NCBI RefSeq assembly: GCF_003182135.1
Contig: NZ_QGTL01000005.1
Span: forward strand, 124,001-188,000
Direction of reading: 5' to 3'
Source: Nocardia neocaledoniensis
Lineage (GTDB): Bacteria; Actinomycetota; Actinomycetes; Mycobacteriales; Mycobacteriaceae
Length of the DNA: 64,000 nucleotides
Positions within the stretch are counted from its first letter, which is position 1, and every line of letters starts with the position of its first letter. The translations under genes were made by a program, and so were the position numbers. The notes under the pieces are model-generated. The model ran no database searches. It was not told the origin of the DNA and saw only the letters and a program-made list of their open reading frames with translations. This document shows, piece after piece, positions 7,529-17,000 of this stretch.

Positions 7529-7573
7529 TGCACGCACGTTTGTGCGTGCACAGTCAGGTGGTGTGCACGCACA
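7529..7573 (+). promoter_or_regulatory. Three-segment inverted repeat: AraC-gene terminator or attenuator-like switch
   Basis: Segment A (TGCACGCAC, 7529-7537), segment B (TGTGCGTGCACA, 7541-7552) and segment C (TGTGCACGCACA, 7562-7573) overlap in pairing. A pairs with B through 9 bp around a 4-base loop. B pairs with C through a perfect 12 bp around a 9-base loop. The B:C hairpin, about 30 bases past the AraC stop, is a good terminator. The mutually exclusive A:B hairpin gives the layout of an attenuator, or three half-sites for a DNA-binding protein, ahead of the XRE gene. Confidence 0.6.
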
Positions 7574-7706
7574 GCCTCCTTCGATGATCGATTCGCCGAT
7601 ACATTTCGAATGTGGCTGCGCGAGGCCGCTTCAGGAGTACGAGGGTCGCCGACGGGCACCCCCGCCGCAGCAGTCCGCGCGAGGACGTCGAGAGAGAGGG
7701 GAGACC

Positions 7707-7919
7707 ATGTCGACGATCGGCAAAGCGATTCGGGCGGCACGGATGGCCTCCGGATTCACGCAGGCGGAGTTGGCCGACTGGATCGGGATTTCGGACGCAA
7801 ACCAGATCAGCCGTTGGGAACGCGATGTGGTGACACCCAGTGCCGGCAATGTCGGCGAGTTGTCGCGGGTTCTCGGGGTGCGCCTGGACAACGCGGTCGG
7901 AAACGCGGTGTCGTGCTGA
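7707..7919 (+). CDS. Small XRE-family helix-turn-helix regulator, 70 residues
   Basis: The ATG at 7707 is preceded by GAGAGAGGGGAGA, a strong ribosome site. The product is little more than one HTH_3 domain: IGKAIRAARMASGFTQAELA (residues 4-23), then DANQISRWERDVVTPS, typical of the recognition helix and its flank. There is no effector domain, so it probably acts as a dimeric repressor or with a partner protein. It ends at a strong bidirectional terminator shared with the convergent cutinase gene. The inverted-repeat array at 7529-7573 lies upstream and could be its own operator; this is inference. Confidence 0.88.
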   Translation: MSTIGKAIRAARMASGFTQAELADWIGISDANQISRWERDVVTPSAGNVGELSRVLGVRLDNAVGNAVSC

Positions 7920-7931
7920 TGTGACGCTGTG

Positions 7932-7961
7932 GCGTCGGCTCGAATCGGATCGAGCCGACGC
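7932..7961. terminator. Bidirectional terminator between the XRE and cutinase genes
   Basis: A perfect 12-bp stem (GCGTCGGCTCGA / TCGAGCCGACGC) encloses the 6-base loop ATCGGA. It lies 12 bases after the XRE stop and 26 bases after the stop of the convergent cutinase gene, so it can serve both transcripts. Confidence 0.85.
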
Positions 7962-7987
7962 GGCAGCGGGCGGTGAGCTCGCCGGGG

Positions 7988-9361
7988 TTACGAATCCACC
8001 TGGGAGCTCAGGTAGCTCAGGAGAAGGTGCACGTCCTCGCCGTAGTCGATGTGGGCTGCCGAGGCGTAGAAGTTCGCCATGTCCACGCCTTGGCGGGCCA
8101 GCTGGACGAGTTCGTCGACACCGGCGGGGTCGGCGATGGTGAGCAGGGTTCGGGTGGTGGTGTCCAGATCGGCGCCCAGGCCCGCCGCGACGGGGCCCAG
8201 TACGGCGCCGGTGAGGTCGGCGCCGGTGGCCGCGAAGCTCGCGAGGTCGGCGGCCGCGGCGAAGGGATCGTTGCGGTCGAGCGCTTCGACCGCACGCCAG
8301 AGGATCTCCTGGATCTGACCGACCCGCTCGGCGATGGTCAGGAGATCGATCTGGGTGAGGGCGTCGGCCATGAGGCTGACCGCCGCGGTCCAGCCGGCGG
8401 GATCGACGGCGGCGGCAGCGCGGATGACCTGGGCGACCAGGACTCGGTCCACCCCGGCGGCGGCCTGGACCAGCGGGGCGAGGGCAGCGTTCACCGCGCG
8501 TGCGGTCTGGTGCGCGCCACGGATGTCGCCGGCCGCGACGAGGTCGGGCAGGCGGGTGAGGTCGTCGGCGATGGTGGGCAGGTTCGCCGCCGTGGCAGTC
8601 CATCCCGCGCCCATCGTGACGGCTTGCTCGATCAGGCTGCGGGGATCGACCGTCGCCGGGATGACGTCCGCGATCGGTGCCGGATCGCCGCTGAGCACCC
8701 GGCCGACGACGGCGAGGAACGGGGAGGTGGCGGCATCGAGGGAGCAGTACAGATCGCCGTCGGCGCACAGGGTGCGCACCCGGTCGGTCAACGCGCCGAA
8801 GTCCCGGCTGCGCGCCCCCGCGATGCCGTAACCCGGCTGTGGGTTGCCCAGGGAGAGTGTGGTGTTCGGGTCCCGATGCGGATCGGCCAGTAGTCCGACG
8901 CCGACCACTCGATCCGCGTCGACGGGGCCCTCCCCGTTGCCGATCTCGGTGGCGAGATCGCCGATGCCGTCCGCGCCCTGGCTGTAGCCGGCCAGGACCA
9001 CCCGGGTCGAGGCGCACAGGCCACGCAGCAGGGCGTGCAGGCGGGATTCCAAGGTGCTCAGCGATTCCGCGTAGGTCAGCCCCAGGTCGAAAGCGCTCGC
9101 GGCATAGGGGACGTAGAGCACCGTGATGTCCTCGCCGAACTGGCGGCGCAGACCGTCACCGAGAGGCCGCAGCATCCCCACGGGCACTGCGGGATCCGCG
9201 TCCGGCGTCGTCTCCCAGGTACCCGGCGCGAGAATCGCGGTGTACGGAGTGCAGGACCGCACGCCATCCGTGTCCGCCCGCGCGGGCCCGACCGCCGTGG
9301 TCCCCACCGTGACCACGGCCGCGACCAGCGTCGCCGCAGCGGATCTCGACAACCTGTTCAT
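7988..9361 (-). CDS. Secreted cutinase-family alpha/beta hydrolase with a long helical insertion
   Basis: This 457-residue protein starts at the ATG 9361-9359, preceded by AGAGGA on the minus strand. An N-terminal export signal (MNRLSRSAAATLVAAVVTVG, cut after about ARA at 27-29) indicates secretion. The cutinase elements are VLYVPYAAS, the nucleophile GYSQG (Ser127) and CADGDLYC (Cys199, Asp203, Cys206). In ordinary cutinases of about 200-230 residues the catalytic His follows the Asp within roughly 15 residues. Here the only fitting His (His437 in AAHIDYG, or His445) comes after about 190 Ala-rich, helix-forming residues (about 212-430). Cutinase-like enzymes hydrolyse esters of polymers or lipids. 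The insertion could be a lid or wall-binding region; substrate unknown. Confidence 0.88.
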   Translation of the reverse strand: MNRLSRSAAATLVAAVVTVGTTAVGPARADTDGVRSCTPYTAILAPGTWETTPDADPAVPVGMLRPLGDGLRRQFGEDITVLYVPYAASAFDLGLTYAESLSTLESRLHALLRGLCASTRVVLAGYSQGADGIGDLATEIGNGEGPVDADRVVGVGLLADPHRDPNTTLSLGNPQPGYGIAGARSRDFGALTDRVRTLCADGDLYCSLDAATSPFLAVVGRVLSGDPAPIADVIPATVDPRSLIEQAVTMGAGWTATAANLPTIADDLTRLPDLVAAGDIRGAHQTARAVNAALAPLVQAAAGVDRVLVAQVIRAAAAVDPAGWTAAVSLMADALTQIDLLTIAERVGQIQEILWRAVEALDRNDPFAAAADLASFAATGADLTGAVLGPVAAGLGADLDTTTRTLLTIADPAGVDELVQLARQGVDMANFYASAAHIDYGEDVHLLLSYLSSQVDS

Positions 9362-9575
9362 CGTCCAATTCCTCTGTTGCCGAAGGAGATTCGAGACAGC
9401 TCGGCGACCCCCGAGTGGTCGCCGAACCGTCGTCCCCAATTCTCGCCACTGCCCACCGCTCCCGCCGACACTTTCAGACACATTTTCATTTCAGATCAGG
9501 CGCGGCGGTTCGATCGCCGAGAATTCCTCGCGATCCGGGAATGATCGAGCAGTGCCTAACCGTTCAATCGAGTGT

Positions 9576-9596
9576 GATCAGTTAGAAAAACTGATC
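9576..9596. promoter_or_regulatory. Perfect inverted repeat upstream of the AhpD-like gene
   Basis: GATCAGTT (9576-9583) and AACTGATC (9589-9596) form a perfect 8+8 inverted repeat around AGAAA. It lies 33 bases before the ATG at 9630, where a repressor operator or activator site is expected. The divergent cutinase gene starts 215 bases away. The regulator is not identified. Confidence 0.6.
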
Positions 9597-9629
9597 GTGA
9601 ACACCGCTCTCCCGGAACAGGATCAGCTC

Positions 9630-10175
9630 ATGTCTCGTCTGCCCTTGATTCAGCCCGACACCGCCACCGGCAAGGCCGCCGATCTGCTCGCCGGCGTGCA
9701 GAAGGCGCTCGGTGTCACCCCGAACATGACCAAGGCCATGGTCAACAGCCCCGCCGTGCTCGAGGCCTACCTGGCCTTCTCCGGAGCCCTCGGCGGCGGC
9801 TGGCTCTCCGTGCCGATCCGGGAGCGAATCGCACTGCTGGTCGCCGAGGAGAACGGGTGCGACTATTGCCTGTCCGCGCATTCCTACATCGGCGCGAACG
9901 TTGCCAAGCTCGACGCGGCGGAGATCGAGGCAGGCCGCCACGGTCGGTCCGGCGACGCGAAAGCTGCCGCGGTACTGGCCTTCGCGGCCGCGGTGGTACG
10001 CACGCGCGGCGGTGTCGAGGAAGCCGACATCGCCGCCGCGCGCGATTCGGGCCTGACCGACGGTGAGATCACCGAGGTCATCGCCAATGTCGCGCTGAAT
10101 GTGTTCACGAACTATCTGAACAAGGCCGTCGATACCGACATCGATTGGCCCGTGGTCCGTCACCACGACCACTGA
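9630..10175 (+). CDS. AhpD/carboxymuconolactone-decarboxylase-family protein
   Basis: This 181-residue protein contains the AhpD-type site ENGCDYCLSAH: Glu73/74, Cys77, Cys80 and His84, the CxxC-x3-H pattern of alkylhydroperoxidase-like proteins. Around it are RERIALLVAE and, after the site, DGEITEVIANVALNVFTNYLNK, usual in this family. Members reduce hydroperoxides using the Cys pair, with thiols or a lipoyl partner; others are uncharacterised. The ATG at 9630 fits the conserved start, although the ribosome site is weak (AGGA near 9619). The perfect inverted repeat just upstream suggests inducible control. A short 6-bp hairpin overlaps the stop (10165-10182) and may be a weak terminator. No partner AhpC gene is nearby. 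Confidence 0.9.
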   Translation: MSRLPLIQPDTATGKAADLLAGVQKALGVTPNMTKAMVNSPAVLEAYLAFSGALGGGWLSVPIRERIALLVAEENGCDYCLSAHSYIGANVAKLDAAEIEAGRHGRSGDAKAAAVLAFAAAVVRTRGGVEEADIAAARDSGLTDGEITEVIANVALNVFTNYLNKAVDTDIDWPVVRHHDH

Positions 10176-10686
10176 CGGTCGTCGGGGATCCGCTGTTCCC
10201 GGGCACCGGGGTCAGGGGTTCTGAATGTGCCTATGCCGCAAAGGTGCACATCGAGTTACAGAAAGTGATTGTAAAGTCCCTACGTTTCACTCGAGGGGGG
10301 AGCGCAGGCGCGGACAACGGAATTCGTCTGGCGACTCGTTTGCGCTCCCCGCATCGTCGGCGGCTTCATGCGACCGAGATTGCCGCACTCGAAGCTGATC
10401 CCGGCGAAGACCTCGTCGCCGCGTGCGGAATCGCGTTCATCCACTCGGTGATACGTGCCAGCGGTTCCGTCCGGTCGGCAGGCATGACCTGCCGCGATTC
10501 GGAGATGAAATCCTTGGTACGCGGCACATTTCGAGATGCTAGGCCCATTCCGACCGATTGGTCAAGTATGCGAGGTCGACGAGCCGTCGACGGTGATCCC
10601 CGTCGGGGTCGCCTCGGCGGCGCGGCCGCTGATCGCGGCCCGATCGGGCCCCTCGGTCGGGTGACCAGTGTGGTGATTCTGTGCGG

Positions 10687-10716
10687 TTGACAAGCTCGAG
10701 ACCGGACAAATACTGT
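10687..10716 (+). promoter_or_regulatory. Sigma70-type promoter for the polyketide synthase operon
   Basis: A consensus -35 hexamer TTGACA (10687-10692) is followed after 18 bases by TACTGT (10711-10716, matching TAnnnT). It faces the polyketide genes, and no other gene lies between. Transcription would begin near 10723. Confidence 0.6.
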
Positions 10717-11042
10717 TCGGTAACCATGAATCCTGTGTTGTCGTACGAGAATCCGAGAGGGCCGCTGTTGCACTTCACATCCCCGTAGCGTACGGGCACT
10801 GCCGCACCTCGCTCGGGCTTTACTCCCTCTTGGGTATGCCGTGACCTTCTGGCTTACCCCGCAACGTTTCTCGCCACCGGAGATGCGCACCGCATCATTC
10901 GGGTCTTTGCGCTGCGGATTCGACGGCTTCGAAAGCCATTCCGGCCGACGGGAAATTGTCTGAGCCGGTCTCTGAGCAAATAGTAGCAGAATTTTTAGTT
11001 TAAAACGCGAACTCATGGTGACGGGGGGTCACTGCATGCGCT

Positions 11043-11050
11043 GAGGAAGG
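11043..11050 (+). promoter_or_regulatory. Ribosome binding site fixing the GTG start of the first polyketide synthase gene
   Basis: GAGGAAGG ends ten bases before the GTG at 11061. No in-frame ATG gives a complete KSQ domain: the domain begins at residues 5-12 of this reading (AFAVAIVGM), so the GTG start is required. Confidence 0.8.
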
Positions 11051-11060
11051 ATGTTCAGAG

Positions 11061-14000
11061 GTGACCCGATCGGCCTTTGCCGTCGCTATCGTTGGTATGT
11101 CCTGCAGAATGCCGGGCGCGGCCGATCTGGAGAGTTTCTGGCAGCTGCTCAGGGAAGGACGTGCCGCGGTCGGCACGGCGCCGCGGAGCCGGGCACACCT
11201 CACCGAGCGGGCCGGATTCCTCGACAGCGCAGGGCAGTTCGACGCGGACTTCTTCGGTGTCTCGCCCGTCGAGGCGCGGGCTGTCGATCCGCAGCAGCTG
11301 ATGGCGCTGGAGCTGAGCTGGGAGGCGCTCGAGGACGCGGGGCTGGCCCGGACGGCCAGGGACGCCCGGGCCTGCGGCGTGTTCCTCGGCAGCACCGGTG
11401 GTGACTTCGCGGAAATCGTTGCCTCGCAGGGTGGCCCGGGTGTCAGCAGGCACTCGCTGGTCGGCGTCGGTCGCGGCATCATCGCCAACCGGATCTCCAA
11501 CTACTTCGGCTTCAGCGGACCGAGTCTGGTCGTCGACAGCGCGCAGGCGTCGTCCCTGGTAGCGGTGCATCTCGCGTGCGAGAGCCTGCGCAGCGGCGAG
11601 AGCGAGATGGCCCTGGCGGGCGGGCTCAACCTGATCCTGTCGACGAGCAGCGGTGAGCGGATCGAGCAGTTCGGCGCGCAGTCGGCGCTCGGCGCGTGCC
11701 ACACCTTCGACGCGCGGGCCGACGGCTTCGTGCGCGGCGAGGGCGGCGGTGTGCTGGTCCTGAAACCACTCGCGCGAGCGGTGATCGACGGCGACCGGAT
11801 CCATGCCGTGATCCGCGGCAGCGCGGTCACCACCGGCAACGACCATCGCGTGCTGAGCGCGCCGAGCCCGGAGGCGCAGGCGGGGGCGATCCGTTCCGCG
11901 CTGCGTGCCGCGGCCGCCGAGGCGGCGTCGGTGCAGTACGTCGAATTGCACGGCACCGGAACGCCCGCCGGCGATCCGGTCGAGGCCGCCGCGCTCGGCG
12001 ACGTCTACGGCGGAGGTCGGCCCGCGGACGCGGCGCTGGCCGTCGGATCGGTCAAGACGAATATCGGGCATCTGGAAGGTGCCTCCGGTATCGCGGGGCT
12101 CATCAAGACCGTGCTCTGTCTGCGCAACCGGGAACTGGTCCCCAGCCTGAACTTCGAGACCCCCCATCCGCGCATTCCGCTCGGGGACCTGGGTCTTCGG
12201 GTCGTGACCGGCGTCGAGCACTGGACATCCGGCGAGGTGCGCAGGGCAGGGGTGTCGTCGTTCGGGATGGGCGGATCGAATGCCCACCTCATCGTGGAGG
12301 AGGCGCCCGCCGTCGGGACCGGCGAACCCTCGGCGGACGGCGTGGCCGGTGCGGTGCCGTGGGTCGTGTCGGCGCGCAGCGAGGAGGGCGTGCGGGCGCA
12401 GGCGGCCCGACTGCGTGACTGGGTGACCCGCCGACCGGAGCTGGACGCGGTCGATGTGGCGCATTCGCTGCTGACCACGCGGGCCCAGATGTCCTGGCGC
12501 GGCGCCGTTGTCGGTGGCGATCGAGCGGAACTGCTGGCGGGTCTGGCCGCGCTGGCCGACCCGACCGCGGCCGTCGGAGTGGCCGTCGAGCCGTCGCTGG
12601 GCCGGGCCGAGCAGCGCCGGATCGCGTTCGTGTTCCCGGGGCAGGGCAGCCAGTGGGAAGGGATGGCCCTCGAACTGCTGGCGTCGAGTGAGCCGTTCGC
12701 GGCGTCGATCGCGGAATGCGAAGCGGCGCTGCGGCCGTATGTCGACTGGTCGCTGACGGCGGTGCTGCGCCGCGACGAGGCCGCGCCCCCGCTGGAGCGG
12801 GTGGATGTCGTGCAGCCGGTGCTGTTCGCGGTGATGGTCTCGCTGGCCCGGATGTGGGAGGCGGCCGGCGTGCGCCCGGACGTGGTGATCGGCCACTCGC
12901 AGGGCGAGATCGCCGCCGCCTGCGTCGCGGGCGGACTGACGCTGGCGGATGCGGCGCGGGTGGTGGCGCTGCGATCGCGCGCGGTCGCCGAGGAACTGGC
13001 CGGGCAGGGCGGCATGGCCTCGATCGGGCTCGGCGCCGACGCGGTGCTGGCCCGGCTGTCGGCGTACGGCGACGAACTGTCGCTGGCGGCGGTGAACGGC
13101 CCGGCGCAGAGCGTGATAGCCGGTGACGTCGCCGCCATGGAATCCTTCCTCGCCGAGTGCGCGCGAGAAGGCGTGTGGGCCCGCCGGATTCCGGTCGACT
13201 ACGCGTCGCATTCGGTCGCGGTCGAGCGGCTGCGTGACCGGTTGCTCGCGGAACTGGCGCCGATCCGCCCCCGGTCCGGGACGGTGCCGTTCTTCTCCAC
13301 CGTCCTCGCCGGCCGGCTGGATACGGCGGCACTGGACGCCGACTACTGGTATCGGTCGTTGCGGGAGCCGGTGCGCTTCGCCGACGCGGTCACCGCGCTG
13401 ATCGGGGAGGGCGTCACCGGTTTCGTCGAGGCGAGCCCGCATCCGGTCCTCACCATGGGAATCGGCGTCACCGCGGACGCGGCCGGCGTCGACGACGTGT
13501 GCGTCGTCGGGTCGCTGCGGCGCGGTGCGGGTGGCCCCGACCGGTTCCTGGCGTCGCTGGCTCAGGCGTATTGCGCCGGTGTGCCGGTGGACCCGTCCGC
13601 GCTGGTGGCCGGCGGTACGCGGGTCGACCTGCCGCCGTACGCGTTTCAGCGCCGCGACTTCTCGACGCCGATCACCGCGCGCGAGCGAGTCACCGAGTTC
13701 AGTGCCGCGCCACGGGAACCGGAATCCCGAGCCGCCGAGGGCACGGCCGACACCTGGCGCGACAGCCCCCTCGCCCGCACCCTGCTGGCGGCGCCCGAGT
13801 ATCAGCGCGACGCGCTGACCCTCGACATCGTGCGCGAGCACGCCGCCGCGATCCTCGGCCACGACTCCGCCGGAGCGATCGACGCCGAGCTGCCGTTCAC
13901 CGAGTTCGGCTTCGACTCCGTCAGCGGCGTCGAACTGCGGAACCGGCTGACGGCGGCTACCGGTGTGCCGCTGCCGAAGACGCTCGTCTTCGACCATCCG

Positions 14001-14087
14001 ACCGCGACCGCGGTCGCCGCACTGCTCCGATCGCGGCTCGCGGGCGACGACGGCGGACAGCGGCGGGTCACCCGGCGGGCGTCCACG
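11061..14087 (+). other. Loading module KSQ-AT(methylmalonyl)-ACP
   Basis: The ketosynthase has VDSAQASSL at the active site, with Gln162 where extending KS domains have Cys. The His residues of HGTGT (297) and NIGH (337) are kept. KSQ domains decarboxylate the acyl-ACP to make the starter. The AT has GHSQGE (Ser613) and YASH (714-717), the methylmalonyl-CoA signature, so the starter should be propionyl. The ACP Ser953 lies in GFDSV. Confidence 0.95.
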
Positions 14088-17000
14088 GACGAACCGATCG
14101 CGATCGTCGGCATGAGCGCTCGCTTCCCGGGCGGCGTGCGCTCGGCCGAGGACCTCTGGGACCTGGTGGCCGCGGGCCGCGACGCGATCGGGGAATTCCC
14201 GGCCGATCGCGGCTGGGACCTGGACCGGCTGTTCGACCCGGACCCCGACAAGCCGGGCAAGGTCTCCACGCGCCACGGCGGATTCCTCACCGACGCGGGC
14301 GATTTCGACCCCGGCTTCTTCGGCATCAGCCCGCGCGAAGCGCTGGCGATGGATCCGCAGCAGCGGCTGCTGCTCGAAACGGCCTGGGAGGCTCTCGAGG
14401 ACGCGGGCATCGACCCGACCTCGCTGCGGGGCAGCGACACCGGCGTCTTCGCCGGCGCCTGCTCGTCGGGATACGCCGGGCGGGTCACCGGTGACCTCGA
14501 GGGATTCCGGCTGACCGGCACCTCGCACAGCGTGATCTCGGGCCGCGTCGCCTACGCGTTCGGCCTCGAAGGCCCCGCGGTCACCGTCGACACGGCCTGT
14601 TCGTCGTCGCTGGTGGCGCTGCACCTGGCATGTCAGGCGCTGCGGCAGGGCGACAGCTCGCTCGTGCTCGCCGGCGGCGTGACCGTCGCGGCCGGTCCCG
14701 CGCTCTACGTGGACTTCTCGCGGCAGCGCGGTCTGGCTCCCGACGGCCGGTGCAAGCCGTTCTCCGCCGCCGCCGACGGTGTCGCCTGGTCGGAGGGTTC
14801 GGGCGTGCTCGTGCTCGAACGGCTCTCGGACGCGCGGCGGCTCGGCCACCCGGTGCTTGCCGTCGTGCGCGGCAGCGCGGTGAACCAGGACGGCGCGAGC
14901 AACGGCCTGACGGCGCCGAACGGGCCCTCGCAGGAACGGGTCATCACCCAGGCCCTCGCCAACGCCGGGATCTCGGCCGCCGACGTGGACGCGGTGGAGG
15001 CGCACGGAACCGGGACGACCCTCGGCGATCCGATCGAGGCCCAGGCGTTGATCGCCGCCTACGGGCAGGATCGCGGCGACCGGGAACCGCTGCGCATCGG
15101 CTCGGTGAAATCGAACATCGGCCACGCCGTGGCCGCCGCGGGCATGGCCGGCGTGATCAAGATGGTGCAGGCGATGCGGCACGAGCAGTTGCCGCGATCG
15201 CTGCACCTCGACACGCCGTCGCCGCATGTGGAGTGGGATTCGGGCGCGGTGCGTCTGCTCACCGAAGCCGAACCCTGGATCGCGACGGACCGGGTCCGGC
15301 GGGCGGGTGTGTCGTCGTTCGGGATCAGCGGCACCAACGCGCACGTGATCCTCGAGGAAGCGCCCGCCGCGCCGGTCGTCACCGAGGACACCGCGGCGCC
15401 GCGAGCGACCGCCACCGTGCCGTTCGTCCCGCTGCTGGTGTCGGGGAAGGGCGCGGCGGGTCTGCGCGCGCAGGCTGCCCGGCTGCGGACCTGGCTGTCG
15501 GAGCGTCCGGAGATCGCGGTCGCCGACGCGGCCTTCGCGCTGGCGACGGCACGGGCGCAGCTGGACACGCGCGGAGTCGTCCTCGGTCGCGATCGGGACG
15601 AAGTGCTCGCGCGGCTGACCGATCTGGCCGGCTCGGGCACGGGCGCCGGTGTCGTGGTAGGAGCCGTCGGGTCGGGCCGCACGGCGTTCCTGTGCACCGG
15701 CCAGGGCGCGCAGCGGGTGGGGATGGGCGCCGGGCTGTACGAGGCGTTCCCGGCGTTCGCCGAGGCGCTGGACGCGGTGTGCGCGCAGTTCGATCCACTG
15801 CTCGGACGCTCGCTGAAGCAGATCATGTTCGGCGGCGCCGAGGCCGCGGTGCTGGACCGGACGGAGTTCACCCAGCCCGCGCTGTTCGCCTTCGAGGTGG
15901 CGCTGTACCGGCTGCTGAAATCGTTCGGCGTCACCCCGGACGTGCTGATCGGACACTCGATCGGTGAGGTCGCGGCCGCCTATCTCGCGGGCGTGTGGTC
16001 GCTGGCGGACGCCTGCCAGTTGGTCGCGGCGCGCGGCAGGCTCATGGGCGCCTTGTCCGAGGGCGGCGCGATGCTGGCGATCGCGGCGTCCGAGGGCGAG
16101 GTGGACGAGGTCGTCGCCCGGTATCCCGGTCGTGTGTCGGTCGCCGCGGTGAACGCGCCCGCCGCCCTGGTGATCTCGGGCGACGACGACGCGGTTGCCG
16201 AGATCGGGGCCCTGTTCGCCGAGCGTGGCGTGAAGACGTCACGACTGCGGGTGAGCCATGCCTTCCACTCGCATCGGATGGATCCGATGCTGGCCGAATT
16301 CGAGGCTGTCGCCAGGGAATTGGCCTACCACCGGCCGCGCCTGCCACTGGTGTCGAATGTGACCGGGCAGCTGGCCGGAGACGAGATGACCGACCCCGCC
16401 TACTGGGTCCGGCAGGTGCGGGCCGCGGTGCGTTTCGCGCCCGGCATCGAGACACTGCTCGCCTCGGGCGTGGCCCGGTTCCTGGAGATCGGACCCGACG
16501 CGGTGCTGGCCGCCCTGACCCGGCAGACGCTGCCGGACGGAGCGGAAGCGGTGGTGAGCGCGGCCGCTCGCCGCGACCACGACGAGCCCCACCAGGTCAC
16601 GACGATGCTGGCCCAAGTGCACGCCGCCGGTGTGCCCGTGGACTGGACACCCCTGCTCCCGGTCAGCGCCGCGCGGCGAGTTCCCCTGCCCACCTATGCC
16701 TTCCAGCACCAGCGATACTGGCTGCCCCCGCGTACCGAAGGCGCGGCCGATGGCCACCCGCTGCTCACGGGTGTGGTTCAGGTGGCCGGGTCGGACGAGT
16801 ACGTGTTCACCGGCCGGTTCTCGCTGCCGACCGACCCGTGGGTCGCCGACCACATGACCTACGGCACCGTGGTGCTGCCGAGCGCGACGCTCGTGGAATT
16901 CCTCCTCGTCGCGGGCGGCCGCATCGGCTGCGGCGTGGTCGAGGAACTCACCCTCGAGGCGCCGATCCTGCCGTCGGACGAGGACGAGGTCGAACTCCAG

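Larger units (their letters stand above)
10176..11060. other. Long intergenic region upstream of the polyketide synthase genes
   Basis: About 885 bases hold no frame with convincing codon use or family similarity. The region is visibly less GC-rich than its flanks, most of all near 10255-10290 and 10975-11010 (for example AGAATTTTTAGTTTAAAAC). It carries one good promoter (10687-10716) pointing at the polyketide genes and so a potential untranslated leader of about 340 bases. A second, weaker pair, TTGTCT (10956) and TAGTAG (10981) at 19-base spacing, lies closer to the gene. A 20-codon ATG frame at 10727-10789 has no ribosome site. Confidence 0.7.

Noticed and set aside
10727..10789. A 20-codon ATG frame just after the predicted transcription start, possible leader peptide
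   Set aside because: It has no ribosome site and no informative composition; chance occurrence is likely.
10539..10799. Minus-strand frame of 86 codons in the region upstream of the synthase
   Set aside because: No family similarity, mixed codon use, a low-complexity Arg-rich second half, and overlap with the best promoter on the other strand.
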